The notes under the pieces were generated by a model. The model searched no databases and had not been told where the DNA came from. It was given only the letters and a program-made list of their open reading frames with translations. DNA of 64,000 bases from an uncultured Deferribacteres bacterium (GTDB lineage: Bacteria > Zhuqueibacterota > JdFR-76 > DREG01), in the NCBI GenBank assembly GCA_913009825.1, contig CAJVYQ010000013.1:34673-98672 (forward strand), written 5' to 3'. Position numbers and translations under genes: made by a program. Shown here one piece after another: positions 49,251-59,753 of this stretch. The number at the start of each line of letters is the position of its first letter. Within the stretch, counting starts at the first letter, position 1.

Positions 49251-49985
49251 TTATTTCTTGCGCCCCTTACCGGTCATCGGGACAAAACGAACCGGAATCA
49301 ATGATTTTTTTTTGAATTTTTTACCGCAACGGGTGATTAACCGTAATTCCTGGTATTCACTGCCAACGGGCGCAATGAGACGACCACGGTCTCGAAGTTG
49401 ATCAAGCAGCGGTTGGGGCACTTTCGCAGGAGCAGCCGTTAAAATAATTGCGTCGAAAGGCGCATGTTCCGGCAACCCATTGTAACCATCGCCAATTATC
49501 ACCCGCACGTTAAGATATTGGTTCTTTTTTAATACTTTCGCCGCACGCTCTCCCAATTCTTTAACAATTTCAATTGAATATACCTGTGCAACGATTTCCG
49601 ACAAGACCGCGGCCTGATAGCCGGAGCCGGTGCCGATTTCAAGCACTGTATCCGATTCTGAAAGATGCAGCTCTTCGGTCATGTAAGCGACAATGTAGGG
49701 TTGAGAAATAGTCTGGCCATATCCAATGGGAAGCGGCGAATCCTGATATGCCCGTTCCCGGCCAGAAGCCGGCACAAACAGGTGGCGGGGAACTTTTTTC
49801 ATTGCTGTGAGCACTTTTTCATCCTTTATTCCGCGAGCAACAATCTGTTCCTCCACCATTTTATCTCGTTGGCGAGAATATAAATCCTGGTGCTGCTTCA
49901 AATCCATCTCTGCTACTCTCCGGTTCTGTTCAAAATGTCCGCCGGCAGCGGATAACATGATAAAAAAAAGGATTCCGAAAAACAT
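49251..49985 (-). CDS. pcm: Protein-L-isoaspartate O-methyltransferase
   Basis: 244 aa; MVEEQIVARGIKDEKVLTAM, YGQTISQPYIVAYMTE, VLEIGTGSGYQAAVLSE. Confidence 0.93.
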   Translation of the reverse strand: MFFGILFFIMLSAAGGHFEQNRRVAEMDLKQHQDLYSRQRDKMVEEQIVARGIKDEKVLTAMKKVPRHLFVPASGRERAYQDSPLPIGYGQTISQPYIVAYMTEELHLSESDTVLEIGTGSGYQAAVLSEIVAQVYSIEIVKELGERAAKVLKKNQYLNVRVIIGDGYNGLPEHAPFDAIILTAAPAKVPQPLLDQLRDRGRLIAPVGSEYQELRLITRCGKKFKKKSLIPVRFVPMTGKGRKK

Positions 49986-50018
49986 GTGCCAATGGTACTC
50001 CTCACACAGTTAAGAATT

Positions 50019-50185
50019 TTGTAACATTTTAGTGCATTGATAAATTCTGCTAAATTACCGTTTGAACCGGTGATTAATAGTTAATAGTACACAAGTTCCT
50101 CCGACCCGTCCTAACCTCCCCTTACTAAAGGGAGGTTAGGACGGGTTGAATTCCATGTTTTCAAATGACTATAATGTTACAATAT
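50019..50185. repeat. Inverted-repeat element with cgacccgtcctaacctccc/gggaggttaggacgggt core
   Basis: Ends TTTGTAACATTTTAGT...ACTATAATGTTACAATA resemble family G ends. Confidence 0.55.
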
Positions 50186-50243
50186 TTTACATCAATGGCA
50201 ATAGGACACCATACAAAAATGGATTTTAGCATTCGCTCTGTTA

Positions 50244-51011
50244 CTAAAAATAAATCGAATCCGGCGGAAATTTTAACAGATGGTTTTTATTTTGCAATTC
50301 TCGTTTCACTTCGCAGTATTCGGGAAAAAATGTAGCCACGATTTCCCAGAAGTTCGGCGAATGATTCATCTCGCGCAGATGTGCTAATTCGTGAATGATG
50401 AGATAGTCGGCTTCTGATGGAGTTAACAACATGATCCGCCAATTGAAATTTAGATTTTTCTTCCCGGAACAGCTCCCCCACAAAGATCGTTGATTTTTCA
50501 CCCGGATTCTCCGGTATTCAACCTGCATTTTTTGTGCCCAAAAGTAGGTTCTTTCCGATAGAAACGATTCTGCCATACTGTGATACCATAATTCCACCCC
50601 GGGATAGATCCAACGATTATTCTTCACCGGAACGGAAAGATGTAACGTATGGTCGGATATTTGCCAATAGCCGGATTTACCAGGTTCTATCCTAATGTTT
50701 AATCGATAATGGTCTTGCAACAATGGCAACGTTGCGCCATGTTTTAGGGAAAAGGGTGGTTTTCTGCCCATAGCTTGTTCCGACTGCTGCATTCGTTTTA
50801 AAATCCAGCGTTTATGCCGGTATAAAATCGTTTCTATTTCTTTAACGGGTAAAAGATACGGCACATGGAGTATCAAGCCTCCGTCACTACAGAAAGATAA
50901 GCGGATATATTTTGAACGGCGACTTTTTTTCACAAGGCATTGCACCTGCGTTCCATTCACATCAACCCGGATCGATTCAAGGTTTTTTACTTTTCGATTT
51001 ATTGGTTTCAT
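50244..51011 (-). CDS. YgjP-like M48-type metallopeptidase domain protein
   Basis: 255 aa; RIRVKNQRSLWGSCSGKKNLNFNWRIMLLTPSEADYLIIHELAHLREMNHSPNFW. Confidence 0.88.
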   Translation of the reverse strand: MKPINRKVKNLESIRVDVNGTQVQCLVKKSRRSKYIRLSFCSDGGLILHVPYLLPVKEIETILYRHKRWILKRMQQSEQAMGRKPPFSLKHGATLPLLQDHYRLNIRIEPGKSGYWQISDHTLHLSVPVKNNRWIYPGVELWYHSMAESFLSERTYFWAQKMQVEYRRIRVKNQRSLWGSCSGKKNLNFNWRIMLLTPSEADYLIIHELAHLREMNHSPNFWEIVATFFPEYCEVKRELQNKNHLLKFPPDSIYF

Positions 51012-51089
51012 TCACAGGTCTGCATTTTGTTCCTTTTTAAATAAAATCATCTCCTATTGATAAAACCTATTTCCTCTGTATTTTCCCAC

Positions 51090-52754
51090 TTATTTTGGCA
51101 AATACAGAAGTCGCTTTATTTTATTAGTTGGTGTTTTCTCAAAAGGTTCCTCTTGCTCGATGATTCTGCTGACTTGGGAAAAAGCAGGCAGTTTTGTATT
51201 TGTTTCTTTGCGAATATCTTCAAGTAACTTGCGAATCGTGTTAACCATTTGCGCTTCACTCTTACCGGAAAACGTCTGATCGATAAAATCATAATCAGGG
51301 TAAATTCGCGCGGTTATTTTTCCATCATCATCATAAACCAGGGCTTCCTCCACGTACGGAGATTCTTTCAGTTTTTCCTCAACAACTTCAGGAAAAATAT
51401 TCTCGCCGGAAGGTCCCAATATCAGTGTTTTAGACCGGCCGCGAATGAACAGGTAATTGTCTTTATCCAGATAACCGCGGTCGCCCGTAATCAACCAGCC
51501 GTCTTCACTGAACACTTTTTCATTTTCTTCGGGATTTTTATAATATCCCTGCATCACATTGGGCCCTTTTACGTAGATTTCACCGATACCGGTGTCCGGT
51601 TCCGGATTCACAATTTTTATGTCGACTCCGCCCGCCGGCTTGCCCACAGAACCGATGCGTGTTTCAGCAACCGGGGATGCAGAGACCAGCGGGGCACACT
51701 CGCTCAAACCGTAACCGTTGGTGAAGGGGATCCTGCCGTCGCGTAAAAAGGCTTCAACTTCCGGATTAAGTGCTGCACCGCCGATGACCGCACATTCCAA
51801 CCGGCCACCGAACATCTCCATTACTTTTTTCCCTGCGGTGCGGTAAAGAAACTTCCGGCTAACTTTAAAATTCAATAGCCAGCGTAAAAGTTTTTTCTTT
51901 GATATTTCCGGTAGAACCCGTTTGTGGTAAATTTTTTCAAAAACCAAAGGAACACCTGTCAGGACTGTCGGTTTCAATTTTTGCATGGCATCGATCAGAA
52001 TTTTGGGTGAGGGTTTTCGTTTCAGGAAATAGAGTACAGCTCCCGCGTAAACCGCACCCAAAAATGTGGAGGTCGATCCGTAAGAATGGGCTAATGGCAG
52101 CAGGGAGAGCACAATACTATCCTCATTCACCGCTTTCACCGAATCGATTCCGGTCATGCCATTGGAGACCAGACTTTTGTGCGCCAACATAACCCCTTTG
52201 GAATGTCCGGTCGTCCCCGAAGTATACAGGATTTCCGCCAAATCATCTTCTTGTATTTCCACTTCCGAACCGCTTTTTTCTTTTTCCGTTTCCTTAGATT
52301 TCTTTTCCTCCTTTTCAGCCTGTTCCTGCTGAACCAATATCGAAAAATCGGTCAGTGAAAATACAATTTTAAAATCAGAGAGGGGCGTTAGATCCATCGA
52401 TGTATAGATAGAATCGGAGATGAAGGCAGCAGCAGCTTCAGAATGACGAATAATGTGATTAATATCTGCTTCTGGAAAATCTACTAAAACAGGAACCACC
52501 ACCGCGCCCATAGTAGTAATGGCCATAAACGCAAAACACCAGTTAGGTGAATTATCGCCAAGCAACAAAATTTTTTGTCCTTTCTTCACAGAAAAACTTT
52601 TAAGCTTCTTTTTCAAAGAATCAACTTGTTCGCCAAACTCTTTGTAGGTCAGCGGTTCCTCGCCGACAAACGCAAGAGCTTTGTTAGAAGAGTATTTTTT
52701 AACTGAATTGTAAAAAAAATGATCTAATGTTTGTTTTTCCAATTCGATACGCAT
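51090..52754 (-). CDS. AMP-binding long-chain acyl-CoA synthetase
   Basis: 554 aa; EILYTSGTTGHSKGVMLAHKSLVSN, NGYGLSECAPLVS, GWLITGDRGYLDKDNYLFIRGRSKTLILGPSGENIFPE. Confidence 0.93.
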   Translation of the reverse strand: MRIELEKQTLDHFFYNSVKKYSSNKALAFVGEEPLTYKEFGEQVDSLKKKLKSFSVKKGQKILLLGDNSPNWCFAFMAITTMGAVVVPVLVDFPEADINHIIRHSEAAAAFISDSIYTSMDLTPLSDFKIVFSLTDFSILVQQEQAEKEEKKSKETEKEKSGSEVEIQEDDLAEILYTSGTTGHSKGVMLAHKSLVSNGMTGIDSVKAVNEDSIVLSLLPLAHSYGSTSTFLGAVYAGAVLYFLKRKPSPKILIDAMQKLKPTVLTGVPLVFEKIYHKRVLPEISKKKLLRWLLNFKVSRKFLYRTAGKKVMEMFGGRLECAVIGGAALNPEVEAFLRDGRIPFTNGYGLSECAPLVSASPVAETRIGSVGKPAGGVDIKIVNPEPDTGIGEIYVKGPNVMQGYYKNPEENEKVFSEDGWLITGDRGYLDKDNYLFIRGRSKTLILGPSGENIFPEVVEEKLKESPYVEEALVYDDDGKITARIYPDYDFIDQTFSGKSEAQMVNTIRKLLEDIRKETNTKLPAFSQVSRIIEQEEPFEKTPTNKIKRLLYLPK

Positions 52755-52888
52755 AGACAGGCCTCCTTTTTAACAATGTGAGAATTGAAGGAATAAAAAT
52801 CAAGAAAAAAAATGATTACGAGTAAAGAAAAAGGAACACCACAGCATGATAACAACTCAAATTGGCGGAACAGTAAATTTCACAATAC

Positions 52889-52924
52889 AAAAAACGCCGC
52901 TGGCCCAACAGGTACCAACGGCGT
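52889..52924 (-). terminator. Orphan intrinsic-terminator-like hairpin upstream of the acyl-CoA synthetase
   Basis: Minus strand ACGCCGTTGG-tacctgttggg-CCAGCGGCGT followed by TTTTTT; no minus-strand ORF immediately upstream. Confidence 0.55.
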
Positions 52925-53071
52925 CAGAAAGGTATTACTATGAAACGTAATAGTAAAGTAAAAAAATGTTACAGAATTGTCAAGGAAAAATATTTTTCAC
53001 TATTTTCAGGCCTATCCACCGCAGAAGAATGTTTAATGTGCCGACTAAATAACACTTGCTTTTATTTGTTA

Positions 53072-53220
53072 CCTAAATTGAGCGATTCTAATGTCATTCC
53101 GTAGGAATCTTGCTGGTTTAGTGCACAGAACCAACAAAATTCTTTCCCGCCTGTGTCGGGCAGGCAGAATGACAAAACTCTTTAGGTGGTTGTTTTAAGC
53201 TGAGAATCGCTCAATTTAGG
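53072..53220. mobile_element. MITE-like element family B (copy 3)
   Basis: CCTAAATTGAGCGATTCTAATGTCATTCC...AATCGCTCAATTTAGG; no clear 5-bp TSD. Confidence 0.75.
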
Positions 53221-53490
53221 TAAAAGTCATTTGGCCTGGCCGTTATTGATAGTCATTCATTGAGATTCGAAATGACAAAGCGCTGAATTGTTATGACAGA
53301 CCGATTGCCAATTGCTGTTTCAAATCAAAGAACTAAACCGCTACAGATTTCCATTTTTTCTGTGGCATCTCAATTCTGTAGCTACTATTTTTTTAAGTTT
53401 CGTGAGAGTTTCCGGAATAATCATTCAGGCACAAATTAACAATTGCATTCTCAACAAGCGGTTCAACAAATTTAAATCAGGAGATACAAA

Positions 53491-54987
53491 ATGCATCACA
53501 TTACACGCCGCGATTTTTTACAGAAAACGGCAACCGGCGGACCGGCCATTGCTTTGGGAGGTTTGCTTAGTCTGCCGCAAAGCAATTGCAGCGCCCGGAA
53601 ACAACCGAATCTGGTTTATGTTTTCCCCGATCAGATGCGCGGCCAGGCTATGGAGTTTTTGGGCGAGGAACCCGTGATCACTCCCAATCTGGATCGATTT
53701 TCCACCGAAAGTGTGGTCTTCACCCAGGCTGTCAGCAATTATCCGGTGTGCAGTCCGCACCGCGCCATGCTGATGACCGGTATGTATCCGATCTCAAACG
53801 GAGTGTTGAACAATTGCACCAGTCGCAGCGCGGAATTGGGCATCCAATTGAAACAATCATCTCGATGCTGGTCCGACATTCTGCATGAAAAGGGATACAG
53901 TTTGGGGTACATCGGCAAGTGGCACCTGGACGGGCCTCACAAACCGTATGTAAAATGTTCCAACAACAACGAAAACTTTGCCTGGAATGAATGGTGCAAA
54001 CCCGAACGCCGTCACGGATTTGATTTTTGGTACGCGTACGGCACATACGATCAGCACCTGCACCCCATGTATTGGGACACCAACGCAAAACGCGATGAGA
54101 CACATTGGGTGGATCGATGGGGACCCGAACACGAAGCGGATAAAGCGACCAAATACATTAAAAATGAGGGCGGCAAATATAGAAATCCGAACCGTCCTTT
54201 TGCGTTGGTTGTCGCCATGAATCCGCCGCACATGCCCTACAATCAGGTGCCGGAAAAATATGTCCGTTATTATAATGACAGGGATGTCGAATCGCTTTGC
54301 AAGCGGCCGGATATTCCGCCTGCCGGAACCAGATGGGGCGACTACTATCGCAAAAACATCAAAAATTATTACGCTATGATCACCGGCGTGGATGAACAAT
54401 TCAATCGCATTCTGACGGCGCTGAAAGAGACCGGATTGGCAGAGGACACGATCGTTGTTTTTTCTTCCGATCATGGAAACTGCCTCGGCATCCATGACAA
54501 AATATCAAAGAACAACCATTACGAAGAATCCATGCGGGTACCGTTCATCATTCGCTGGCCGGGAAAAATTGCACCGCGGCACGACGACCTGCTCTTTTCC
54601 TCGCCGGATATCTACCCCACGCTGCTCGATCTGATGGGTTTCGCCGGCGACATTCCCCGTGAAGTTGAAGGGAAAAGCAGGGCCGGCTTGCTGCTAACCG
54701 GTAAGGGCGAACGACCTGCTTCGCAACTCTACTTGTGGGTCCCGTTAGGGAAACCCGCTTTCGGCAGAAGGGGCGTCCGCAATCATCAATACACACTGAT
54801 GATCAGTAATATGCCGGATCGGGAGATAGAGATTGTCCTGCACAACCGGAAAGCGGATCCTTACGAATTAAAAAACATTGCTACAGACGCACCGGAAATT
54901 GTCGCCGAATTGATAAAAAATGAATTACGGCCGTGGCTGGAATACACCAATGATCCCTGGTGGGATAATACAAAAAGCAAATTGTAA
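53491..54987 (+). CDS. Sulfatase (type I, formylglycine-dependent), Tat-type signal
   Basis: 498 aa; RRDFLQKTATGG; VCSPHRAMLMTGMYP (CxPxR), GKWHLDGPH, VVFSSDHGN. Confidence 0.93.
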   Translation: MHHITRRDFLQKTATGGPAIALGGLLSLPQSNCSARKQPNLVYVFPDQMRGQAMEFLGEEPVITPNLDRFSTESVVFTQAVSNYPVCSPHRAMLMTGMYPISNGVLNNCTSRSAELGIQLKQSSRCWSDILHEKGYSLGYIGKWHLDGPHKPYVKCSNNNENFAWNEWCKPERRHGFDFWYAYGTYDQHLHPMYWDTNAKRDETHWVDRWGPEHEADKATKYIKNEGGKYRNPNRPFALVVAMNPPHMPYNQVPEKYVRYYNDRDVESLCKRPDIPPAGTRWGDYYRKNIKNYYAMITGVDEQFNRILTALKETGLAEDTIVVFSSDHGNCLGIHDKISKNNHYEESMRVPFIIRWPGKIAPRHDDLLFSSPDIYPTLLDLMGFAGDIPREVEGKSRAGLLLTGKGERPASQLYLWVPLGKPAFGRRGVRNHQYTLMISNMPDREIEIVLHNRKADPYELKNIATDAPEIVAELIKNELRPWLEYTNDPWWDNTKSKL

Positions 54988-55019
54988 TTATTCAGGTAGA
55001 GTAAGAAAACATACCCCGG

Positions 55020-55439
55020 ACTAAAATAGTCGTCTATTGCAGCGATACTAATAATTGGATTCCCAACTCGGTGGAGATTCAGATAGCCGATGATTATGCC
55101 AGGAAATGGGCAGACAGTCCGGCAACCTGGCACTGCGGGGCAATCTTCGGTCATCTGGCGCCGAAGAAAAGCATGGTGAAAAAACCGGGGGAATGGAATC
55201 GTTACACCATCACCTGCAAAGATAAAATGATTTATGTGATGCTAAACGGTGAATTGGTGACAAAAATGAACATGAATCTGTGGACTAATGCCAAAACCAA
55301 CCCGGATGGCAGCGAAATTCCACCCTGGTTGAGCACGCCTTTTTCCCAACTGCCAACTCATGGCCGCATCGGTTTCCAGGGTAAACATGCCGGCGCGCCG
55401 ATCTATTTTCGGAATATTAAGATTAAGGAATTGAAGTAA
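55020..55439 (+). pseudogene. C-terminal fragment of a DUF1080 (3-keto-disaccharide hydrolase-type) protein
   Basis: Open frame VVYCSDTNNWIPNSVEIQIADDYARKWADSPATWHCGAIFGHLAP...HGRIGFQGKHAGAPIYFRNIKIKELK; N-terminal part missing, replaced by family C-like sequence at 54985-55015. Confidence 0.75.
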
Positions 55440-55483
55440 TCTGTTGTTTTACAGTAAATCTGATTGAGTACATTTTTATTTTG

Positions 55484-55575
55484 CAATTTCTCCGCGCCCT
55501 CAGTATTCTCTGCATTCAAAAATAGCAGGAACTAAAATGCAGCGTTCACAGAGAACGCAGAGAGAATCAGAAATT
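55484..55575. repeat. Family D repeat
   Basis: aatttctccgcgccctcagtattctctgc...gcagcgttcacagagaacgcagagag. Confidence 0.5.
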
Positions 55576-55578
55576 TTA

Positions 55579-58299
55579 TTACTTTTTATTCATTGCTTCT
55601 AAAATCTGCCTCAGTTGATCTAACTCCTGTCCGTATTTCGCCCAATTGCCTTGTTTAAGATAGCTTTGTGCTTTGTTGTAATGATTCAAAGCTGTCTGCG
55701 CTAAACCCGGCAATGGAGTACCGGGTATACCGGTCAATGCTTTTTGCATCACTTTTTGAGAGATGTTGCCGGCGCTGAATACCGCACGTAATGCCTGATC
55801 CAGATCATTGCGCATCTCTAATTGCTCGCCATAAGCAGCGACAACCCGCTTCAGTTCCGGCATCTGGCTTTGTTCCGCCTTCAGATAGATCGGTTCAACA
55901 TAAATAAAAGAGTGCTCGATCGGAATGACCAACAAATTTCCCCGAATAACACTTGATCCCTTCTGTCCCCACAGGGTTAGTTCAGAAGAAATATCCGGTT
56001 TTTGATTGATACGCGCCTCTATCTGCATCGGTCCGTAAATCAATTTTTCTTTGGGCAATTTATAAATGATCAACTGTCCGTAATTCGGCGCATCACAGCG
56101 GGCACACATCCAGGCAACCATATTGTTCTTTTTAGAAGGCGTCAGGGGGAGCATCAAAATAAATTCTTCCGAAACCCCATCAGGCAATTTCATAATGATA
56201 TAATAAGGAAACATCGTCTGTTCCGTGTCCTGATAAATTTCATGAGGGATACTCCACAAATCTTCCTGGTTATAAAATACCTGGGGATCGGTCATGTGAT
56301 AAATATTATTCATCATTGTCTGAATAGTAAACAGATCCGTTGGATACCGGAGGTGATCTTTCAAAAAGTCCGGCATTTCAGCAAACGGTTTGAAGAGTCT
56401 GGGAAATATTTTTTTATACGTTTGAATCAGAGGATCGGAAGGATCGATCACATAATAGGTAACTTCTCCATTATAGGCATTGATGATCACTTTTACAGAG
56501 TTGCGAATATAATTAAGTCTTTCTTCCTTTCCTGATTGAGAAAATTGCTCCGAGTACGGAAACATATTGGTTGTGGTATATGCATCCTGTATCCAGTATA
56601 ATTTTCCATTCTTACCGACAACAATATAGGGATCGGAATCATAGGACAAAAATGGCGCAATAGTACGGACACGTTTGCCAATAATCCGATGAAACATGAT
56701 TCGACTCTGATTAGTGATATAGCCGGTGAGAAGAATTTTAATATCGGAGAATTTCCAGGCATAAACAATTCTTCGCAGCAGATTCGATATTTTTACTCCG
56801 CCTTTCCCCCGGTAGGTTGAATAGACATTCTGATCACCTTTGGGATAGTCAAACTCTTCGGTTTTTGTCCCGACAATTGCATAGGTGTCGGTTTCTTCGC
56901 CATAGTAAATTTCGGGACGGGTGATCTTTAAATTCACATTCGATTTTGGCGGAATGTCCTTCACCAGAAAATTAGGCATTCCTTCCTCGGTAATTTCATT
57001 GACGGGATTCATAACCAGGCCATAACCATGAGTATATTTCAGATGCGTGTTGACCCAGGTACGAGCGCGAACCGGAATTTGTGAAGTCGGCAATTCGCGC
57101 ACAGCTAAAGCAACCTGTAAATATTTATCAAATTTATACCGGTCCACATCCACACTCTTGAAATCGTAATAGAGCCGAATTTCCTGCAACTGCTTATAAG
57201 ATTGAATCAGTGGACGACTATCCCAGAGACGAATATTTCTAATCGTGGACCGGTTTTTTTGGATATCATCATAAGTAATTGTTTGTTGGACAGGAAAATC
57301 TTTCTCCTGCACATTATTTAAGCCATAAGCCAATTGAGTAAATTTAATATTATTTGCAATAAACGGAGCTTCTTTGGTAACCTCATTGGGTTTAACGACA
57401 TATTGTTGCAGCAGCGTCGGATAAATCCAAAGCAGGATAACAAGCATAAGAATATAAGCGCCACCGGTATAAAACAGGAGTTTCCATTTCTTCATCATGG
57501 GAATGAACAATAATGAAATGGCAAGGATAGCGCTGGCTATCAGTAAAATCCAATAGGCAGGAATCTGGGCGTGAATATCGGTATAGCTGGCGCCATAAGC
57601 TACGCCACGGGTGGAAAATAACATGGCAAATAATTTTAATCGATAAACGACAACAATACCCAGAAAGAACAATCCGGCTAACACAGAAAAGTGGATCCGT
57701 ATTTTGGGATCGATATAGAGCCGGTTATCCCGAAACGTGATGCTTTGATCATTATAGTAGGAAATCCCAACTGCCATGAATACTAGAAAAGTCGAATATA
57801 AATACCAGCCATTTAAAAGTTTATAAAACGGTAAACGAAAAACATAAAATGAAACATCTTTGGCAAAAATGGGGTCTGTTACACCAAATGTTGTTACGTG
57901 AAAGAACTGCAGGATAATCTTCCATGAGTTGGAAATACTTGAACCAACGATGATTGAAAAGAGAGCAACCAGAATCACCCACACGTATTTTGCATATTTC
58001 TCATTAAAAATAATATCGATAATTGTAGGTTGAACTTCCGCATCAATTATTTTCATGGATCGGCTGTCCTTCCCCACTCTCCTCGCGATGACAATGTTTA
58101 CAGTAGCAAAAATCGCAAATAGAATAGAAAAGATAATGAATATGAGCAGCTTCGCCGCCAGTACGGTTGTAAAAACACTGGCAAAGCCAATATTTTGGAA
58201 CCAAAGCCAATCGCCATAATACTTTACAAAAAGGGAAATAACAATAAACACCGCCAACAAGCTTGCAAGGACGATAGAAATTTTCGTTTTCGATTTCAT
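55579..58299 (-). CDS. UPF0182 family large membrane protein
   Basis: 906 aa; DWLWFQNIGFASVFTTVLAAKLLIF, ARTWVNTHLKYTHGYGLVMNPVNEITEEGMPNFLVKDIPP, RPEIYYGE. Confidence 0.93.
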   Translation of the reverse strand: MKSKTKISIVLASLLAVFIVISLFVKYYGDWLWFQNIGFASVFTTVLAAKLLIFIIFSILFAIFATVNIVIARRVGKDSRSMKIIDAEVQPTIIDIIFNEKYAKYVWVILVALFSIIVGSSISNSWKIILQFFHVTTFGVTDPIFAKDVSFYVFRLPFYKLLNGWYLYSTFLVFMAVGISYYNDQSITFRDNRLYIDPKIRIHFSVLAGLFFLGIVVVYRLKLFAMLFSTRGVAYGASYTDIHAQIPAYWILLIASAILAISLLFIPMMKKWKLLFYTGGAYILMLVILLWIYPTLLQQYVVKPNEVTKEAPFIANNIKFTQLAYGLNNVQEKDFPVQQTITYDDIQKNRSTIRNIRLWDSRPLIQSYKQLQEIRLYYDFKSVDVDRYKFDKYLQVALAVRELPTSQIPVRARTWVNTHLKYTHGYGLVMNPVNEITEEGMPNFLVKDIPPKSNVNLKITRPEIYYGEETDTYAIVGTKTEEFDYPKGDQNVYSTYRGKGGVKISNLLRRIVYAWKFSDIKILLTGYITNQSRIMFHRIIGKRVRTIAPFLSYDSDPYIVVGKNGKLYWIQDAYTTTNMFPYSEQFSQSGKEERLNYIRNSVKVIINAYNGEVTYYVIDPSDPLIQTYKKIFPRLFKPFAEMPDFLKDHLRYPTDLFTIQTMMNNIYHMTDPQVFYNQEDLWSIPHEIYQDTEQTMFPYYIIMKLPDGVSEEFILMLPLTPSKKNNMVAWMCARCDAPNYGQLIIYKLPKEKLIYGPMQIEARINQKPDISSELTLWGQKGSSVIRGNLLVIPIEHSFIYVEPIYLKAEQSQMPELKRVVAAYGEQLEMRNDLDQALRAVFSAGNISQKVMQKALTGIPGTPLPGLAQTALNHYNKAQSYLKQGNWAKYGQELDQLRQILEAMNKK

Positions 58300-58707
58300 G
58301 GGTAAGCCTCTTTAATTTTACAACAGTTGAAAACACATTTAACAATATTATCAAATTGCAACAATACAATTTAAACAACAAACAATAAAATACAATAGAA
58401 ATTAAATGTTTGCTGTATTTTTCATTACCATAGATCGCAGAAAGTGTGAAAAATCGAATATATGTCGAGATCAATCACGGGGATAAAGAAAAAGATTTTG
58501 CGAACATCTTTGTTTTGGGAAAATTGCCTAATTTCGATTGTCACCGGTCTCGATATTAAAAACTAATTATCTTCAGCCACAAAATGAGATACTACAGAAA
58601 TAATCTTTTTTGCGGCGTCTTATTTTCTGCGCTAAAAAAATAATCATCTTCAATAACCGTTAACAAGATTTAAACACTTTTTTTATTTCTAACCTGAGTT
58701 ATTTATG

Positions 58708-58824
58708 CCGGAATTAATCGATTGTAGGGCGATTCGCTGAATCGCCAACCTAATTTACATTAAAAATGAAAATCCGTTTAGTAACAAAAACAAACTCAAA
58801 AACAAAAAAATCGCTCAATTCAGG
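58708..58824. mobile_element. MITE-like element family A (copy 4)
   Basis: CCGGAATTAATCGATTGTAGGGCGATTCGC...AATCGCTCAATTCAGG; flanks TTATG/TCATG (one mismatch). Confidence 0.7.
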
Positions 58825-59210
58825 TCATGAATATTTGCCACAATGAGACCCCGTCTGCACCGGGCAGGCAAGACACGAATAAATAATAAGTTCAGACCTC
58901 GTTAAATTTGATAAATATTAGGTAGAACAACCGGACAAAAATCATAATGAATTTGCACTATATATTGCGTAAGTACTTGTTTTTTAGTTTAAAATCAAAC
59001 ATGCAGTGTTCAATTATTCATGGATTTTCTCACAATCGACTAGTAAACAAGAACTTAATGAACAATAAAACACCTGATTTAACGAGGTCTGAAGTTAAAA
59101 GTAAATTGGATTTCGAACTCAATTTTAAGCAGTTGATTATTAAATTTCGTTTTTGTTCATTGTTTTTTTGTAACTTTGTGGCTTGGTGGCTCAAGAATAT
59201 TTCAAACTAA
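58825..59210. repeat. Nested repeats: family E (atgaatatttgccacaatgag...ctttgtggcttggtggctcaagaatattt) enclosing TTCAGACCTCGTTAAAT/ATTTAACGAGGTCTGAA
   Basis: Inner inverted repeat near 58889-59094 lies between the two halves of the outer one. Confidence 0.55.
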
Positions 59211-59298
59211 ATATAAATGCTAGTCGCGAACAAGCATATCGATACCGGCTGAAACCATGTTAACGGTTTGGGATAATATTCAAATATTGAGTGAATGT

Positions 59299-59745
59299 CT
59301 ATTTCAAATGATCTTTACTAAATATTTCATCGATGGATTTAACGGAAATTTTTTTCAGCACCCAGGGCACCGATGTGCTGTCAGGATAAAACAGTTTGCC
59401 GCCGATGGTATGGTTTTCTGCAATAAAATATCCTTTGTATTCTATTTCAAATGTTCCGTGAAATTTCAGATACACCGATTTTCTGTGGAATGAAACCGAA
59501 TCGATGGCGGTTTCATTTTTCTTTTTGCCATTTCGGAATGCGTAACAAACGCCGCACAATTTGCTGTTTTGGCCGGAGAAAAAATAATAGACAAAAATAT
59601 CGGTAAAATCCGTTCCTTCCACAGTCGCCTGCCAGAAGCCTAAAAGCTTTTTTTGTTCTCCGGTCAGTTGGGCGGAAAGCATCCTGACAGGTGAAAACAG
59701 AACGGATGTTAAATAGATCAAAGTAAGCAATCTTATTTTTTTCAT
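59299..59745 (-). CDS. Hypothetical secreted protein
   Basis: 148 aa; signal peptide MKKIRLLTLIYLTSVLFSPVRMLSAQ. Confidence 0.65.
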   Translation of the reverse strand: MKKIRLLTLIYLTSVLFSPVRMLSAQLTGEQKKLLGFWQATVEGTDFTDIFVYYFFSGQNSKLCGVCYAFRNGKKKNETAIDSVSFHRKSVYLKFHGTFEIEYKGYFIAENHTIGGKLFYPDSTSVPWVLKKISVKSIDEIFSKDHLK

Positions 59746-59753
59746 CTCAATTC

